Assembly (NCBI RefSeq): GCF_900091725.1
Contig: NZ_FMBW01000064.1
Location: forward strand, 62,001-126,000
DNA: 64,000 nt
From: Streptomyces sp. DvalAA-43
GTDB lineage: Bacteria > Actinomycetota > Actinomycetes > Streptomycetales > Streptomycetaceae
Direction of reading: 5' to 3'
The notes beneath the pieces are model-generated. The model was not told the origin of the DNA and did not search any database. It saw only the letters and a list, made by a program, of their open reading frames with translations. This document shows, piece after piece, positions 18,115 through 26,486 of the stretch (its first letter is position 1; every line of letters starts with the position of its first letter). The position numbers and the translations under genes are program-made.

Positions 18115-18159
18115 GAAAGCGCTTGCTGGGACGCTAACGGGGTCCGAATCCGTGGTCAA
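18115..18159 (-). promoter_or_regulatory. Promoter and LacI-type operator of the sugar transporter operon
   Basis: On the minus strand, TTGACC (18159-18154), a 17-nt spacer and TAGCGT (18136-18131) form a plausible -35/-10 pair. The nearly palindromic GAAAGCGCTTGC (18115-18126; core AAGCGCTT exact) covers the expected transcription start, the usual place for a LacI-family repressor in Streptomyces sugar operons. No LacI-family gene is present in the window, so the repressor would be encoded elsewhere. Confidence 0.55.
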
Positions 18160-18368
18160 TAGTCCGATGAATGCAAAAGTTCTGCGAGGGCTCACCCTGG
18201 GCCCTCCGGACGCGCCCCCTACTCGACCGTCACTCCCCGACACCCCCGCAGGCGGATCACTCCTCCCGCGAAAGCGCCTGATGGAACCGGAAATTGACTG
18301 CCCCAGGCAACGATCGACCGACCGCACGTCGATCATGCCCGAACACCACGATCGCCGGGGCGACAGGC

Positions 18369-18500
18369 ATCGGATGACCGGTTTTCGCTCGAAGCCTTTT
18401 CAATCATCCGATGTATCGTGCGGCAAGCACGCCGATCAAGGCAACGAACAAGCCACGCCAATCTTCAACATCCGATCGGACATTTCCCCACACATCCGAT
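18369..18500. repeat. Repeated ATCCGAT motif upstream of the dehydrogenase
   Basis: ATCCGAT or its complement occurs at 18369-18375 (inverted), 18406-18412, 18470-18476 (inside the palindrome TCCGATCGGA) and 18494-18500. A related TCCGATGA lies at 18163-18170, next to the divergent transporter promoter. The copies lie between the two divergent genes and lead up to the ribosome site GAGGAG (18545-18550). They look like operators for one unknown regulator. The rest of 18160-18560 shows no gene. Confidence 0.45.
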
Positions 18501-18560
18501 CAGGGTCCACGGATCGACTCGCTGACGGTCTGTCGGCGAAGAGCTGAGGAGCGCAACGCC

Positions 18561-19571
18561 ATGAACGAGCCGGACCGCAGACCGACCGCCCTGTTGGTCA
18601 TGGAGGAAGAGCGCAGGGCGGACGTCTATCCCCATGAGGTCCTAGCCGAAATCGAACGTCTCGTGCACCTGCGGCGTCCACCCCTCACGCGACAGCGGCT
18701 CGCCGAGGACCCCGATGTGCTGCGCGACGTCGACGTGCTGCTCACGGGCTGGGGCGCGCCCGTCCTCGATGCCGCCTTCCTGTCCCATGCCCCCCGGTTG
18801 CGGGCGGTCCTCGTCGCCGCGGGCTCCGTGCGGCATCTGACCACACCCGAGTTCTGGGCACGCGGCGTGCCGATCGTCTCCGCGGCATCGGCCAACGCCG
18901 TACCGGTGGCGGAGTTCACCCTCGCTCAGGTCCTCCTCGGACTGAAGCAGGTGCACCGCGTCACCCGGGAGGTGGCGAGCAGTCGCCGCTTCCCGCACAA
19001 CCCCCAGGTGCCGGGCGCCTACCGGTCACGCGTGGGCCTGTTGGGGCTCGGGCACATCGGCCGTCTCGTCGCGTCCCACCTCGGCCGGTTCGACATCGAG
19101 GTCCTCGCCACGGATCCCGTCGCCTCTCCGGACACCGCCCGGCGGGCGGGCGTCCGGCTCGTCGGCATCGAGGAACTCTTCGCCACCAGCCATGTCGTCA
19201 GTCTCCACGCCCCCCTCCTGCCCGAGACCCGCGGCACGATCGGGTCCCGGCTGCTCAACTCCCTGGGGCCGGGCGCCACACTGATCAACACCGCGCGTGG
19301 CGCGCTCATCGACGAGACCGCCGCGGCGGAGGTGCTGCGCGCCAGAGCCGACCTCACCGCCGTACTCGATGTCACACACCCGGAGCCTCCCGCCCATGAC
19401 TCGCCACTCTTCACCCTTCCCAACGTGGTCCTGACACCCCACCTCGGCGGTGCCCTCGGGGCCGAACGTCATCGTCTCGGAGCGCTTGTGCTCGACGAAC
19501 TCCGACGCTTTATACATGACCAGCCTCTTCAGCACGCCATCGACCCCGACCGCGCCACCACACTGGCCTGA
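18561..19571 (+). CDS. D-2-hydroxyacid dehydrogenase (NAD-dependent)
   Basis: 336 residues. The NAD-binding motif GLGHIGRLVASHLGRF is mid-chain. The family signatures VSLHAPLLPETRG, NTARGALIDE (catalytic Arg) and TPHLGGA (catalytic His) follow, and the N-terminal substrate domain precedes them. It should reduce a 2-keto acid to a D-2-hydroxy acid or run the reverse. I take the ATG at 18561, preceded by GAGGAG with 10 nt spacing. It is divergent from the sugar transporter operon and shares its regulatory region, so a role in handling a keto-acid product of the imported sugar (such as a lyase-derived 2-keto-3-deoxy acid) is possible but unproven. Confidence 0.88.
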   Translation: MNEPDRRPTALLVMEEERRADVYPHEVLAEIERLVHLRRPPLTRQRLAEDPDVLRDVDVLLTGWGAPVLDAAFLSHAPRLRAVLVAAGSVRHLTTPEFWARGVPIVSAASANAVPVAEFTLAQVLLGLKQVHRVTREVASSRRFPHNPQVPGAYRSRVGLLGLGHIGRLVASHLGRFDIEVLATDPVASPDTARRAGVRLVGIEELFATSHVVSLHAPLLPETRGTIGSRLLNSLGPGATLINTARGALIDETAAAEVLRARADLTAVLDVTHPEPPAHDSPLFTLPNVVLTPHLGGALGAERHRLGALVLDELRRFIHDQPLQHAIDPDRATTLA

Positions 19572-19594
19572 GACCCCGGAAGCCGTCGACGCGG

Positions 19595-19622
19595 GTGCGG
19601 CCCCGGTGCGCCGGGGCCGCAC
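19595..19622 (+). terminator. Terminator after the hydroxyacid dehydrogenase
   Basis: GTGCGGCCCCGG (19595-19606), loop TGCG, and CCGGGGCCGCAC (19611-19622) form a perfect 12-bp stem 24 nt after the stop codon. Confidence 0.8.
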
Positions 19623-19627
19623 GTGTG

Positions 19628-19671
19628 ACGTCAGCGAAACGTCAGCGAAACGTGCGCGGAACGTCAGTGCG
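19628..19671 (+). repeat. Four 11-bp direct repeats
   Basis: ACGTCAGCGAA occurs twice in tandem (19628-19638, 19639-19649), followed by ACGTGCGCGGA (19650-19660) and ACGTCAGTGCG (19661-19671). The 11-bp period is close to one helical turn, as in the direct-repeat sites of SARP and PhoP-type regulators. No clear gene starts downstream on the plus strand. Confidence 0.5.
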
Positions 19672-20128
19672 GGGCGGGAGAGTTCGGGGCCAGTCGGGCC
19701 GTCGGCTCCGACTCGTGACGGTGTCACCAAGCCCGCCTGCCGGTGTGTTCCGTACGCCGGTGCCCGCGTGACGGGTGCGCGCGGACTGCTGCGAGTCGCC
19801 ACCGGCGCATCGCCGAAGGAGCCGGTCATCAACCTGCGGAGCATCAGGGCCACCGATGTCGCGAGGGCGGCCGTGGCGGGTTCTCCGCCGTCACCATCAG
19901 CACCGACGGCCCCTGGCGGGAACACCCGCACCACGGCCACCCCGCCGGGACCCGATCGGACCCACGGGAGCCGCACCGGGGCCGACCGGCGGTTCCGGAG
20001 CGAGGGCGCCCGGGACACCCGGCCGCACCACGCGGACACGACGCACCGGCCGGCCCGCACGGCGCGGCGCCCCGACCGCGCCGCATCCGTGCGTGCCGCC
20101 GTGCCGCAGATGCGCCACAGGGCGATGC
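19672..20128. other. No recognisable gene
   Basis: Open frames exist on both strands, but their translations are runs of Arg, Pro, Ala and Thr without family features, as expected for non-coding G+C-rich DNA. I see no tRNA fold. A small unrecognised RNA or promoter cannot be excluded. Confidence 0.5.
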
Positions 20129-20365
20129 TCAGTGCAGCCTCCAGGTGAGTTTCCCGCCACCCACCCACCGCACCGTCTCGGGGTCGTCGAGATCATGGAC
20201 CTTGATCCCCGCGGCCAGGGCGGCGGCGAGCACGTCCACCATCGATGTCGCCTCACGGACGATCTCCCCGTCGATCTCCACAAGACGGAAGGGCGGGTCG
20301 CCGGGCTGTACTCCCAGCACGGTGATCCGGGGCATCGCGATATAAGGGCTGTCACTTTCGGTCAT
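20129..20365 (-). CDS. Small hypothetical protein, 78 aa
   Basis: I do not recognise a named family. The composition is protein-like: MPRITVLGVQPGDPPFRLVEIDGEIV, then an Ala-rich helix (MVDVLAAALAAGIKVHDL), then VRWVGGGKLTWRLH. It looks like a compact alpha/beta protein without signal or membrane segment. The ATG at 20365 has GGAAG about 10 nt upstream. It stands alone between the dehydrogenase and cobN. It lies 246 nt from the cobN 3' end and its own upstream region holds no obvious operator. It may be a small orphan protein conserved among relatives, which a homology search would settle. Confidence 0.65.
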   Translation of the reverse strand: MTESDSPYIAMPRITVLGVQPGDPPFRLVEIDGEIVREATSMVDVLAAALAAGIKVHDLDDPETVRWVGGGKLTWRLH

Positions 20366-20540
20366 GCGTAGATCGCTTCCACGCCGCGGGCGACACTATG
20401 CCCGACGGCGGAACGGGTGACGCCCCTTCGCTGAGCAGTACGTCTGCCCGGGGCAATGCCGCGAGGCCCACCGCACGCACCGCGTACGGCCGAACCACCG
20501 CACCGGTCCCCCACCGCCCGCGGCCGGCACCGGACACACC

Positions 20541-20578
20541 GACAGGGCCCCGGCCGGGAGTGCGGCCGGGGCCCTGTC
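20541..20578 (-). terminator. Terminator after cobN
   Basis: A perfect 16-bp inverted repeat, GACAGGGCCCCGGCCG (20541-20556) and its complement (20563-20578), with a 6-nt loop, 33 nt past the cobN stop on the minus strand. Confidence 0.85.
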
Positions 20579-20611
20579 GCTGGACGGTGGACCGGTGATC
20601 CGGTCCGAAGG

Positions 20612-23600
20612 TCAGTCCTCGCCCTCCAGGTTGCCCTCCGTCTCCAGGTACGCCTGGCGCAGGGCTTCGAGGACGGCCGGGTCGGGCTTGGCCCACATGC
20701 CCCGGGACTCCGCCTCCAGGAGGCGTTCCGCGATGCCGTGCAGGGCCCAGGGATTGGCCTGCTGGAGGAACTCACGGTTGGTCGGGTCCAGGACGTACGT
20801 CTCGGTGAGCTTGTCGTACATCCAGTCGGCGACCACGCCCGTCGTGGCGTCGTAGCCGAAGAGGTAGTCGACGGTGGCGGCGAGCTCGAAGGCGCCCTTG
20901 TAGCCGTGCCGCCGCATCGCCTCGATCCACTTCGGGTTCACCACCCGGGCGCGGAAGACCCGGGAGGTCTCCTCCAGCAGGGTGCGGGTGCGGACCGTCT
21001 CGGGGCGGGTGGAGTCGCCGATGTACGCCTCCGGCGCGGTGCCGCGCAGGGCGCGGACGGTGGCCACCATGCCGCCGTGGTACTGGAAGTAGTCGTCCGA
21101 GTCGGCGATGTCGTGTTCGCGGGTGTCGGTGTTCTTGGCCGCGACCGCGATCCGCTTGTACGCCGTCTCCATCTCCTCGCGGGCCGGGCGGCCGTCGAGC
21201 TCACGTCCGTAGGCGTAGCCGCCCCACACCGTGTAGACCTCGGCGAGGTCCGCGTCGGTGCGCCAGTCACGGGAGTCGATGAGCTGGAGCAGACCGGCGC
21301 CGTACGTACCGGGGCGGGAGCCGAAGATACGGGTGGTGGCGCGGCGTTCGTCGCCGTGGGCGGCCAGATCGGCCTGGGTGTGGGCGCGTACGTGGTTCTG
21401 CTCGGCGGGTTCGTCCAGGGAGGCGGCGAGGCGGACCGCGTCGTCGAGGAGGCCGATGGTGTGCGGGAAGGCGTCGCGGAAGAAGCCACTGATCCGCAGG
21501 GTGACGTCGATGCGCGGACGGCCGAGTTCGGCCGGCGGGATCGCCTCCAGGCCGGTGACACGGCGCGAGGCGTCGTCCCAGACCGGTCGGACGCCGAGCA
21601 GCGCGAAGGCTTCGGCGACATCGTCACCGGCGGTGCGCATCGCGCTGGTGCCCCACAGGGACAGACCGACCGAGGTGGGCCAGTCGCCGTTGTCGGTGCG
21701 GTAGCGCTCCAGGAGCGAGTCGGCCAGGGCCTGGCCGGTCTCCCAGGCGAGGCGCGAGGGGACGGCCTTGGGGTCGACGGAGTAGAAGTTGCGGCCGGTC
21801 GGCAGGACGTTGACCAGACCGCGGAGCGGGGAGCCGGAGGGTCCGGCGGGGACGAAGCCGCCGTCCAGCGCGTGCAGGGCGTGGTCGAGTTCGTCGGTGG
21901 TGGCGGCCAGCCGCGGAACCACCTCGCGGGCCGCGAAGGCGAGGATGTCGGCGACCGCCCTCGGGTGTCCGGCGGCCACCCCGGCGACGGCCTCCGGCGA
22001 CCAGTCCGCGTCCTCCATCGCCTGGACCAGGGTGCGGGCCCGCTCCTCGGCCTCGTCGGCGGTGACACGGGTCGCGGCGGACTCGTCGAGTCCCAGGGCC
22101 TCGCGCAGACCCGGCAGCGAGGCCGTGCCACCCCAGATCTGACGGGCGCGCAGGATCGCGAGGACGAGGTTGACCCGGTCGGCGCCGGCCGGGGCGCCGC
22201 CCAGGACGTGCAGGCCGTCGCGGATCTGGGCGTCCTTGATCTCACAGAGCCAGCCGTCGAGATGCATGATGAACTCGTCGAAGCCCTCGTCCTCGGGGCG
22301 GTCCTCCAGCCCCAGGTCGTGGTCGAGCTTGGCGGCCTGGATCAGGGTCCAGATCTGCGCGCGGATCGCCGGGAGCTTCGCCGGGTCCATCGCCGCGATC
22401 TGGGCGTGCTCGTCCAGGAGTTGTTCGAGCCGGGCGATGTCCCCGTAGCTGTCGGCACGCGCCATCGGCGGGACCAGGTGGTCCACGAGAGTGGCGTGGA
22501 CGCGCCGCTTGGCCTGGGTTCCCTCGCCCGGGTCGTTGACCAGGAACGGGTAGATCAGCGGGAGGTCGCCGAGGGCGGCGTCGGGGCCGCAGGCGGCGGA
22601 GAGGCCGGCGTTCTTGCCGGGCAGCCACTCCAGGTTGCCGTGCTTGCCGAGGTGGATCATCGCGTCGGCGCCGAAGCCGTTGTCGTCGGCGGAGGCGGCG
22701 ATCCAGCGGTAGGCGGCCAGGTAGTGGTGCGAGGGCGGCAGATCGGGGTCGTGGTAGATCGCGATCGGGTTCTCGCCGAAGCCGCGCGGCGGCTGGATGA
22801 GGACGAGCAGATTGCCGTGGCGCAGGGCGGCGAGCACGATGTCGCCCTCCGGATTGCGGGACCGGTCCACGAACATCTCGCCCGGGGCGGGGCCCCAGTG
22901 CTCCTCGACCGCCTCGCGGAGCTCGGCCGGGAGGGTCGCGTACCAGCGGCGGTAGTCGGCGGCCGGGATGCGGACCGGGTTGCGGGCCAGCTGCTCCTCG
23001 GTCAGCCACTCCTGGTCGTGGCCGCCCGCCTCGATCAGCGCGCGGATCAGCTCGTCGCCGTCGCCCGACACCAGGCCGGGGACCTCCTCGGTGCCGAAGT
23101 CGTATCCCTCGGCGCGGAGTCGGCGCAGCAGGGCGACGGCGCTGGCGGGGGTGTCGAGGCCGACGGCGTTGCCGATCCTGGAGTGCTTGGTCGGGTACGC
23201 GGACAGCACGAGCGCGATCCGCTTCTCGGCGGCCGGGATGTGGCGCAGCCGGGCGTGGCGCACGGCGATCCCGGCGACGCGGGCGGCGCGCTCGGTGTCG
23301 GCGACGTACGCGGGCAGGCCGTCCTCGTCGATCTCCTTGAACGAGAAGGGCACGGTGATCAGACGGCCGTCGAACTCGGGCACCGCGATCTGACTGGCGG
23401 CGTCGAGCGGGGAGACGCCCTCGTCGTTGTCCTCCCAGTCGGAGCGTGAACCGGTGAGGCAGAGGGCCTGGAGGATCGGTACGTCGAGTCCGCTGAGGAC
23501 GCCCGCGTCCCAGGACTCGTCGTCGCCGCCGGCCGACGCCTCGGCGGGCCGGGTGCCGCCCGCGGCGAGAACGGTGGTCACGATCACGTCGGCGGCGCGC

Positions 23601-24208
23601 AGCGCTTCGATGAGTTCGGGCTCGGGGGTGCGCAGCGAGGCGACGTACAGCGGCAGCGCGCGGGCGCCCGCGTCCTCGACGGCACGGCAGAGGGCCTCGA
23701 TGAACGCGGTGTTGCCGCTCATGTGGTGGGCGCGGTAGTAGAGCACGGCGACGAGCGGGCCGTCGGTGCGGCCGGGGGTGCGCTCCAGCGGGCCCCAGGA
23801 GGGTGCCGGGGCGGGCGGTGCGAAACCGTGGCCGGTGAGCAGGACGGTGTCGGAGAGGAAGCGGGCCAGCTGGTCCAGGTTGGCGGGTCCGCCGTGGGCC
23901 AGATAGGCATGGGCCTCGGCGGCGATGCCGATGGGAACCGTCGAGGCGGCCATCAGCTGGGCGTCGGGGGCCTGTTCGCCGGTGAGGACCACGACGGGGC
24001 GTCCGGTGGCGAGCACCTGGTCGAGGCCGTCCTGCCAGGCGCGGACGCCACCGAGGAGGCGCACGACGACCAGGTCGACGCCGTCCAGGAGTTCGGGCAG
24101 GTCCTGGAGCGGGAGCCGGGAGGGGTTGGCGTAGCGGTAGGAGACCGGGCCGTCCGAGGCTCGGGCGCTGAGCAGGTCGGTGTCGGACGTCGACAGGAGC
24201 AGGATCAT
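20612..24208 (-). CDS. cobN: Cobaltochelatase large subunit CobN
   Basis: 1198 residues, in the usual range for CobN. Landmarks include FSFKEIDEDG, ALVLSAYPTKHSRIGNAVG, the strongly conserved MIHLGKHGNLEWLPGK, LPLIYPFLVNDPGEG, QAKRRVHATLVDHLVPPM, and near the end GYKGAFELAATVDYLFGYDA. CobN is the subunit that binds the corrin ring and cobalt. With its two AAA+ partners, not present here, it inserts cobalt into hydrogenobyrinate a,c-diamide using ATP. The ATG at 24208 has GAGGAAGG 11 nt upstream. The frame stays open further upstream, but that part is the riboswitch leader. It is the first and only gene behind that riboswitch. Confidence 0.95.
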   Translation of the reverse strand: MILLLSTSDTDLLSARASDGPVSYRYANPSRLPLQDLPELLDGVDLVVVRLLGGVRAWQDGLDQVLATGRPVVVLTGEQAPDAQLMAASTVPIGIAAEAHAYLAHGGPANLDQLARFLSDTVLLTGHGFAPPAPAPSWGPLERTPGRTDGPLVAVLYYRAHHMSGNTAFIEALCRAVEDAGARALPLYVASLRTPEPELIEALRAADVIVTTVLAAGGTRPAEASAGGDDESWDAGVLSGLDVPILQALCLTGSRSDWEDNDEGVSPLDAASQIAVPEFDGRLITVPFSFKEIDEDGLPAYVADTERAARVAGIAVRHARLRHIPAAEKRIALVLSAYPTKHSRIGNAVGLDTPASAVALLRRLRAEGYDFGTEEVPGLVSGDGDELIRALIEAGGHDQEWLTEEQLARNPVRIPAADYRRWYATLPAELREAVEEHWGPAPGEMFVDRSRNPEGDIVLAALRHGNLLVLIQPPRGFGENPIAIYHDPDLPPSHHYLAAYRWIAASADDNGFGADAMIHLGKHGNLEWLPGKNAGLSAACGPDAALGDLPLIYPFLVNDPGEGTQAKRRVHATLVDHLVPPMARADSYGDIARLEQLLDEHAQIAAMDPAKLPAIRAQIWTLIQAAKLDHDLGLEDRPEDEGFDEFIMHLDGWLCEIKDAQIRDGLHVLGGAPAGADRVNLVLAILRARQIWGGTASLPGLREALGLDESAATRVTADEAEERARTLVQAMEDADWSPEAVAGVAAGHPRAVADILAFAAREVVPRLAATTDELDHALHALDGGFVPAGPSGSPLRGLVNVLPTGRNFYSVDPKAVPSRLAWETGQALADSLLERYRTDNGDWPTSVGLSLWGTSAMRTAGDDVAEAFALLGVRPVWDDASRRVTGLEAIPPAELGRPRIDVTLRISGFFRDAFPHTIGLLDDAVRLAASLDEPAEQNHVRAHTQADLAAHGDERRATTRIFGSRPGTYGAGLLQLIDSRDWRTDADLAEVYTVWGGYAYGRELDGRPAREEMETAYKRIAVAAKNTDTREHDIADSDDYFQYHGGMVATVRALRGTAPEAYIGDSTRPETVRTRTLLEETSRVFRARVVNPKWIEAMRRHGYKGAFELAATVDYLFGYDATTGVVADWMYDKLTETYVLDPTNREFLQQANPWALHGIAERLLEAESRGMWAKPDPAVLEALRQAYLETEGNLEGED

Positions 24209-24284
24209 GCGGCGTCGGGCCTTCCTCGGGGTGTCCACGCCCCGGGCGGTGTCGGAATGGAGCTCCCCTGCTCGAACGGGGTCG

Positions 24285-24412
24285 AGGGCCGGGGAAGGGA
24301 GTTCCTGACTCGCCCGGCCGTGGCCGGGCTCACAGTGGCGGGACCGTGCCGGGCTTGCACCGGACTTCCTCCCCTGTCGCCGTCTGTGGCGACGACGGGC
24401 CGGCTGGCCCGT
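24285..24412 (-). promoter_or_regulatory. Cobalamin riboswitch upstream of cobN
   Basis: On the minus strand the leader contains GGAAGTCCGGTGCAAG, CCCGGCACGGTCCCGCC and ACTGTGA in the order and spacing of the conserved B12-binding core (24331-24370). The B12-box-like GAGTCAGGAACTCCC (24312-24298) follows, and paired arms flank them. Binding of adenosylcobalamin should switch off cobN expression, probably by hiding the ribosome site 70 nt downstream. The exact boundaries are approximate. Confidence 0.88.
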
Positions 24413-24474
24413 CACTAGGCATAGTAAGGGCCAGTCAGATAATGGAGACATACGGATCTGGTGAGATGGTCGGT

Positions 24475-25794
24475 ATGCTCGCCGCCATGCCCCGACCAGC
24501 CACTTCGCCCTCACCGCCGGGAGACTCCTCTCCCAGGGACCGCGGTGACGCCTGCCCCGGCACGCTGCGGCTGCACCGGGCGGACGACGGTGCGCTGGCC
24601 CGCGTCCGGGTGCCCGGCGGTCTGCTGACCGCGGAACAGGCGGATGCCCTGGGAGCGGTGGCGGAGCGCCTGGGCGATGGTGAGTTGCATCTCACTTCGC
24701 GTGGCAACGTCCAGTTGCGCGGGCTGCGCCCGGACAGCGGTGGCGAACTGGCCGGCCTGCTGGGCGAGGCGGGGCTGTTGCCCTCCGCGCGCCATGAACG
24801 GATACGCAACATCGTGGCGTCGCCGCTCTCCGGTCTCGACGGCCGGGGCGCGCGGGACGTCGGCCCCTGGCTCTCCCGCCTGGACGCGCTGCTGTGCGCG
24901 GGCGAGGGGACGGCGGGCCTCTCGGGCAGGTTCCTGTTCGTGCTCGACGACGGCCGGGGCGATGTGGACGCGCTGGGCGGCGATGTGACGCTGCTGGCGC
25001 AGGACGACGGAACGGCTCTGCTGCGGATCGGCACCGCCCCGACCGCGGTACGGATTCCGGGCGCGCAGGCGCCGCGGGCCGCCCTCGTGGCGGCCGAGAC
25101 CTTTCTCGACCGGGCGTCGGGCACCGGTGCCTGGCGGGTGCCGGATCTGCCCGGTGGCGCCGACGCGCTGCGCGAGGAGGTCGTCCGACGGCTGCGGGCG
25201 ACGGTCCCCGGCGGGCTCACCACCGAGGACCGCGCCTGCCCGCGCGGCTCGGACGGGCCCGCCCCCGGCGTCGTGACCGGCCCGGACGGTGCGACCGCGC
25301 TGTCCGTCGGGATCCCCCTGGGACGTGTCGGCCCGGCGCAGTGGCGGTCGCTGACGGACACGGCCCGGCGCCGGGGCCGCGGTGAGCTGCGGCTGACACC
25401 GTGGCGCGGCGTCGTCGTACCGGGGGTGGAGCGGCGGGAGTCCGCCGGGCTGCTGGACGCGCTGGCGGCCACCGGCCTCGTCGTCGGACCCGACTCCCCC
25501 TGGTCCGGGGTGGGTGCCTGCATCGGCCGGCCCGGCTGCGCCAGGTCGCTGGCCGATGTGCGGGCCCAGGCGGCGGCCTCGCTGGGGCCCGTGGGCCTGC
25601 TGCCGGTGTACTGGTCGGGGTGCGAACGCCGGTGCGGTCACCCGCGCGGCGAGTGGGTCGACGTCGTCGCCACCCCCGACGGGCACCGGATCTCCCTCGT
25701 GCGGGGCGAGGAGCGGGACGCCCCCGTGAGCGTCCCCGACGGCCCCGGCGGGCTCGCCGCCGCGGTGGCCGCGGCCCGCCGCGCGCGCGGCTGA
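24475..25794 (+). CDS. cobG: Precorrin-3B synthase CobG (nitrite/sulfite-reductase-like)
   Basis: 439 residues. Two ferredoxin-like half domains are visible (GELHLTSRGNVQLRGL; GELRLTPWRGVVVPG), followed by the Cys pattern of a 4Fe-4S cluster: ACIGRPGC then WSGCERRC (C-x5-C ... C-x3-C). In the aerobic cobalamin pathway CobG uses O2 to hydroxylate precorrin-3A and form the gamma-lactone, preparing ring contraction. The start could be ATG 24475 or 24487. I use 24475, with GGTGAG upstream. It is divergent from cobN and heads the cobG-cobH-cobIJ unit. Confidence 0.85.
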   Translation: MLAAMPRPATSPSPPGDSSPRDRGDACPGTLRLHRADDGALARVRVPGGLLTAEQADALGAVAERLGDGELHLTSRGNVQLRGLRPDSGGELAGLLGEAGLLPSARHERIRNIVASPLSGLDGRGARDVGPWLSRLDALLCAGEGTAGLSGRFLFVLDDGRGDVDALGGDVTLLAQDDGTALLRIGTAPTAVRIPGAQAPRAALVAAETFLDRASGTGAWRVPDLPGGADALREEVVRRLRATVPGGLTTEDRACPRGSDGPAPGVVTGPDGATALSVGIPLGRVGPAQWRSLTDTARRRGRGELRLTPWRGVVVPGVERRESAGLLDALAATGLVVGPDSPWSGVGACIGRPGCARSLADVRAQAAASLGPVGLLPVYWSGCERRCGHPRGEWVDVVATPDGHRISLVRGEERDAPVSVPDGPGGLAAAVAAARRARG

Positions 25795-25857
25795 TCCCGT
25801 ACGCCCCACATTCCTGTACCCGACCGTCGCACGCCCGAGGAAGAGAGCGAAAGCACT

Positions 25858-26484
25858 GTGCACCAGTACGAGAAGGACGGACCGGCGATCTATCGCCAGT
25901 CCTTCGCCACGATCCGCGCGGAGGCGGATCTGGCCGGTCTGCCCGCCGATGTGAGCCAGGTCGCGGTCCGCATGATCCACGCCTGCGGGATGGTCGACCT
26001 CGTCCGGGATCTCGCTTTCACCCCGGACGCGGTCGCCCGCGCCCGTACCGCTCTGCGGGCCGGCGCGCCCATCCTGTGCGATGTGGCCATGGTCGCCAGC
26101 GGTGTCACCCGCAAGCGGCTGCCCGCGGACAACGAGGTGGTGTGCACTCTCTCCGACCCGTCGGTGCCGGAGCTCGCGCAGCGGATGGGCACCACCCGCA
26201 GCGCCGCCGCCCTGGAGCTGTGGCGCGACCGGCTGGAGGGCGCGGTCGTCGCCGTCGGCAACGCGCCGACCGCGCTGTTCCGGCTGCTGGAGATGATCGA
26301 GGAGGGCGCGCCGCGCCCCGCCGCCGTCATCGGTGTGCCGGTCGGCTTCATCGGTGCCGCCGAGTCGAAGGACGCCCTGGCCGCGCACCCGTCCGGTCTT
26401 GAGCACCTGATAGTCCGAGGCCGTCGCGGCGGCAGCGCCATCGCGGCCGCCGCCCTCAACGCGATCGCCAGCGAGGAAGAGTAG
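25858..26484 (+). CDS. cobH: Precorrin-8X methylmutase
   Basis: 208 residues, typical for CobH/CbiC. The conserved histidine segment AVRMIHACGMVDL contains the active-site His that moves the methyl group from C11 to C12 to give hydrogenobyrinic acid. Other family stretches are ILCDVAMVASGVTRKRL, VAVGNAPTALFRLLE and GVPVGFIGAAESK. The start is the GTG at 25858 behind GAGGAAGAG. It lies 63 nt after cobG and two nt before cobIJ. Confidence 0.95.
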   Translation: MHQYEKDGPAIYRQSFATIRAEADLAGLPADVSQVAVRMIHACGMVDLVRDLAFTPDAVARARTALRAGAPILCDVAMVASGVTRKRLPADNEVVCTLSDPSVPELAQRMGTTRSAAALELWRDRLEGAVVAVGNAPTALFRLLEMIEEGAPRPAAVIGVPVGFIGAAESKDALAAHPSGLEHLIVRGRRGGSAIAAAALNAIASEEE

Positions 26485-26486
26485 AC

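Noticed and set aside
19450..20148. A 232-codon plus-strand frame after the hydroxyacid dehydrogenase
   Set aside because: It begins inside the dehydrogenase gene, and its residues are a random-like mix of Pro, Arg, Thr and Ala. It also crosses a strong terminator and the 11-bp repeats.
20456..23449. A 997-codon plus-strand frame opposite cobN
   Set aside because: It mirrors cobN codons, has a Gly/Val/Glu-rich low-complexity translation and no ribosome site.
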